The position numbers and the translations under genes are program-made. Shown piece after piece: positions 62,236 through 64,000 of a stretch of 64,000 nucleotides of DNA. The notes beneath the pieces were generated by a model. It had not been told where the DNA came from, made no database searches, and saw nothing but the letters and a program-made list of their open reading frames with translations. Source of the DNA: Nautilus pompilius (lineage: Eukaryota; Mollusca; Cephalopoda; Nautilida; Nautilidae); the NCBI GenBank assembly GCA_018389105.1, contig JACATO010000065.1, forward strand, positions 1,569,001-1,633,000, in the 5' to 3' direction. Within the stretch, counting starts at the first letter, position 1, and every line of letters begins with the position of its first letter.

Positions 62236-64000
62236 CGATGCTTACGGTTCTGCTGTGTTACTTTTCTTTTTATACATTAACTATCGATATAACACATCAG
62301 ATCTAATATCTGTATCTAAAACTTGTTTCTATCCCATGTGTTCTTATCAAAATCACCTTAATACCAACTGATGTAGTACCCTTGGAAAGAGATGTACTCA
62401 TGTGAACAGGCAGTTCAACACTTCACAAAAACTTTGCATTTCAATTTGTTAAGACAGACATCGAAATCTTTGATGTACACAAATGTGCAGGCAGGAAACA
62501 TCTTTTGATTAAACAGTGAAGAAGTGTTTTGCTTAATTTGATTGAACTTTCAGGTATCATTAATAACACTACTACAGGTTTGTTTTCATTATAAATGTTG
62601 GTTACTAATTTCCAAGCTTTTGCCTCACAAAGTTATTTGACAAAGAAAGTATATGCTGAAATGGCCACAGCTTCAAAGCTTCTAATGGTAATGTTACAGC
62701 GTAACCTTTGCACACCACTTTTCAGCTATGTATGTGATCACTTCTTTGAGAAAAAATTACTACTACTACTACTTTTTGGGGCGGGGGTTATCACTTATCT
62801 TTGCACCGTTTCCTTCTTCATCTGCATTAGATGGTCTAACAGCAAATGAATATTTAAATGATTTTAAATAATAAAATCTTTCACCGATTTGTAATCATAG
62901 ATCAATTTAATATTGATGCTCATCTACTTTTTTCCCCTATCCTTGTATGTGAATCAGTCACAGCCGCAGTATCTGCACACTTGTACCTTTGTATATAGAC
63001 ATCAAGCTTAATGTGGGCTATGAGCAAGCATGTTGTTTGAGTGTACCTAACCCTATTCTATTTAGGGTTTGCTATAGATACCAAGGTAACTCAACTGTAT
63101 GATCATTTCTGCAACCAAGCCATTCTGTTTAACAAGCAAAATGAAAAATTAAGGTTCTCCAAAATTGCAAATTGCTGGGATCCATCAAAGTGAATAAAGA
63201 AATTTGGGGCAAGCTAGTGGACACCAGCAAGTCATAAGATGTCAACAGTTACCATGACACCTACAAAAATAATGGATTTAAATTTGCAGTAGTTAACAAA
63301 GCTGGTGTAAGCAGTGAAATTTTATGAAGCCAAACTTATGCCTGAGTTCCATGAAATTTCCAGTTATGTCAGGCTTGTTTAAGGATAAATCAGCAAAGAT
63401 ATTAAGAAAACCACAGACATGCATTTAGTTTTAGTTTTTGTTTCCAGTACCCCTAAACATAAGTATAGTTTCTGTAATACTCCTGGTGTCCAGAGCAGCT
63501 TCAGTAACTCCATCTAGCAGCTACAGCACATCTGTGCTAGCTCTCCCATCTCCAGCAGGAGATAATGACAAAGCTGCTTTAAGATTCATTGGCAGGTATC
63601 ATTCAATCAAAATGTGTAGCTTCAAATATAGATGAATCTCTTTGTAATCCTAATAATAATAAACACCTGAGTAAGATTCACCTTTGCTAAAGCCCATCAT
63701 GATGTTAGGCATTGGTGTCAGACAGAAACATGGGTGAGCAGGGCAACTGCTGCTGGCACTGCCATGGTTGGGTGTGCAGACGATAGGGTTATATAATTAA
63801 TATGTAAGGTTCCACATGCTCAGCTGCACCAGGGATATCAGGATACTTAATAAAACCAATGATTATGACACTGAACTTCACTCATGCATGGAGAAGTAAA
63901 GATCAGATATAAAGCTTCAATTTATTGGTGAGTAGTAAATTTCAAAGTTTGACTAAACAAGTGCATGATTTAATATTATATTTGACTGGAAAGATGCATA
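62236..64000. other. Intergenic DNA to the right edge
   Basis: AT-rich; open frames at 62,595-62,849 and 63,438-63,635 show no family motif or splice context. Nothing else recognised. Confidence 0.4.

Noticed and set aside
63438..63635. Ser/Thr-rich 65-codon plus-strand frame starting with a hydrophobic stretch
   Set aside because: The start resembles a signal peptide, but it is short, isolated and lacks splice context; chance cannot be excluded.

Overview
The window is animal nuclear DNA: AT-rich, with GT-AG introns and many decayed DNA transposons. Most of it is one very large, intron-rich gene on the minus strand. The architecture (signal peptide, EMI-like cysteine module, EGF-like module, long run of fibronectin-III-like repeats) and the transposon mix (mariner, piggyBac, hAT, pogo/Tigger-like, non-LTR element) suggest a lophotrochozoan, most likely a mollusc. 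That placement is an inference, not a measurement.

1-47,247 (minus strand): I assembled 39 coding exons plus a partial 40th at the left edge by reading splice sites and reading-frame phase. They encode about 2,090 residues, and the gene runs off the left edge. Exon 1 starts at 47,247 with a clear signal peptide. Exons 2-3 form an EMI-like module, exon 4 a cysteine-rich linker and exon 5 an EGF-like module. Exons 6-9 are unassigned extracellular sequence. Exons 10-39 are beta-sandwich (FN3-like) repeats that share a recurring 'SDG-x-x-x-D-x-[ST]PP' linker. The product should be a secreted or matrix/adhesion protein. I do not recognise it as a named gene. In four places the conserved reading frame can only be kept by assuming a 1-nt discrepancy (exon 4, exon 10, the exon 21/22 junction, the start of exon 40). 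Assembly indels are the likeliest cause, but early decay cannot be excluded.

The introns hold a non-LTR retrotransposon remnant (about 8.6-10.5 kb), a TTAA-flanked decayed piggyBac (13.57-15.74 kb), two related 1.25-kb mariner copies in opposite orientation (22.05-23.30 and 30.22-31.47 kb), a tandem array of about 78-bp tRNA-like units (1.23-1.62 kb) and unassigned degenerate coding sequence (40.9-42.9 kb). The mariner pair brackets exons 11-18 as a long inverted repeat, which could fold in the pre-mRNA.

47.25-64 kb: mostly non-genic upstream DNA. It starts with a CpG-containing promoter-like stretch, then a CpG-rich patch at 51.5-52.4 kb. A 5'-truncated but otherwise well-preserved hAT transposase (53.7-55.1 kb) abuts an older, decayed hAT-like remnant (55.6-56.5 kb). 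Beyond these lie a probable pogo/Tigger-like remnant (about 59.9-60.7 kb), a roughly 0.7-kb terminal-inverted-repeat element (61.39-62.10 kb) and two tRNA-derived SINE-like stretches. No second intact host gene is convincingly present.
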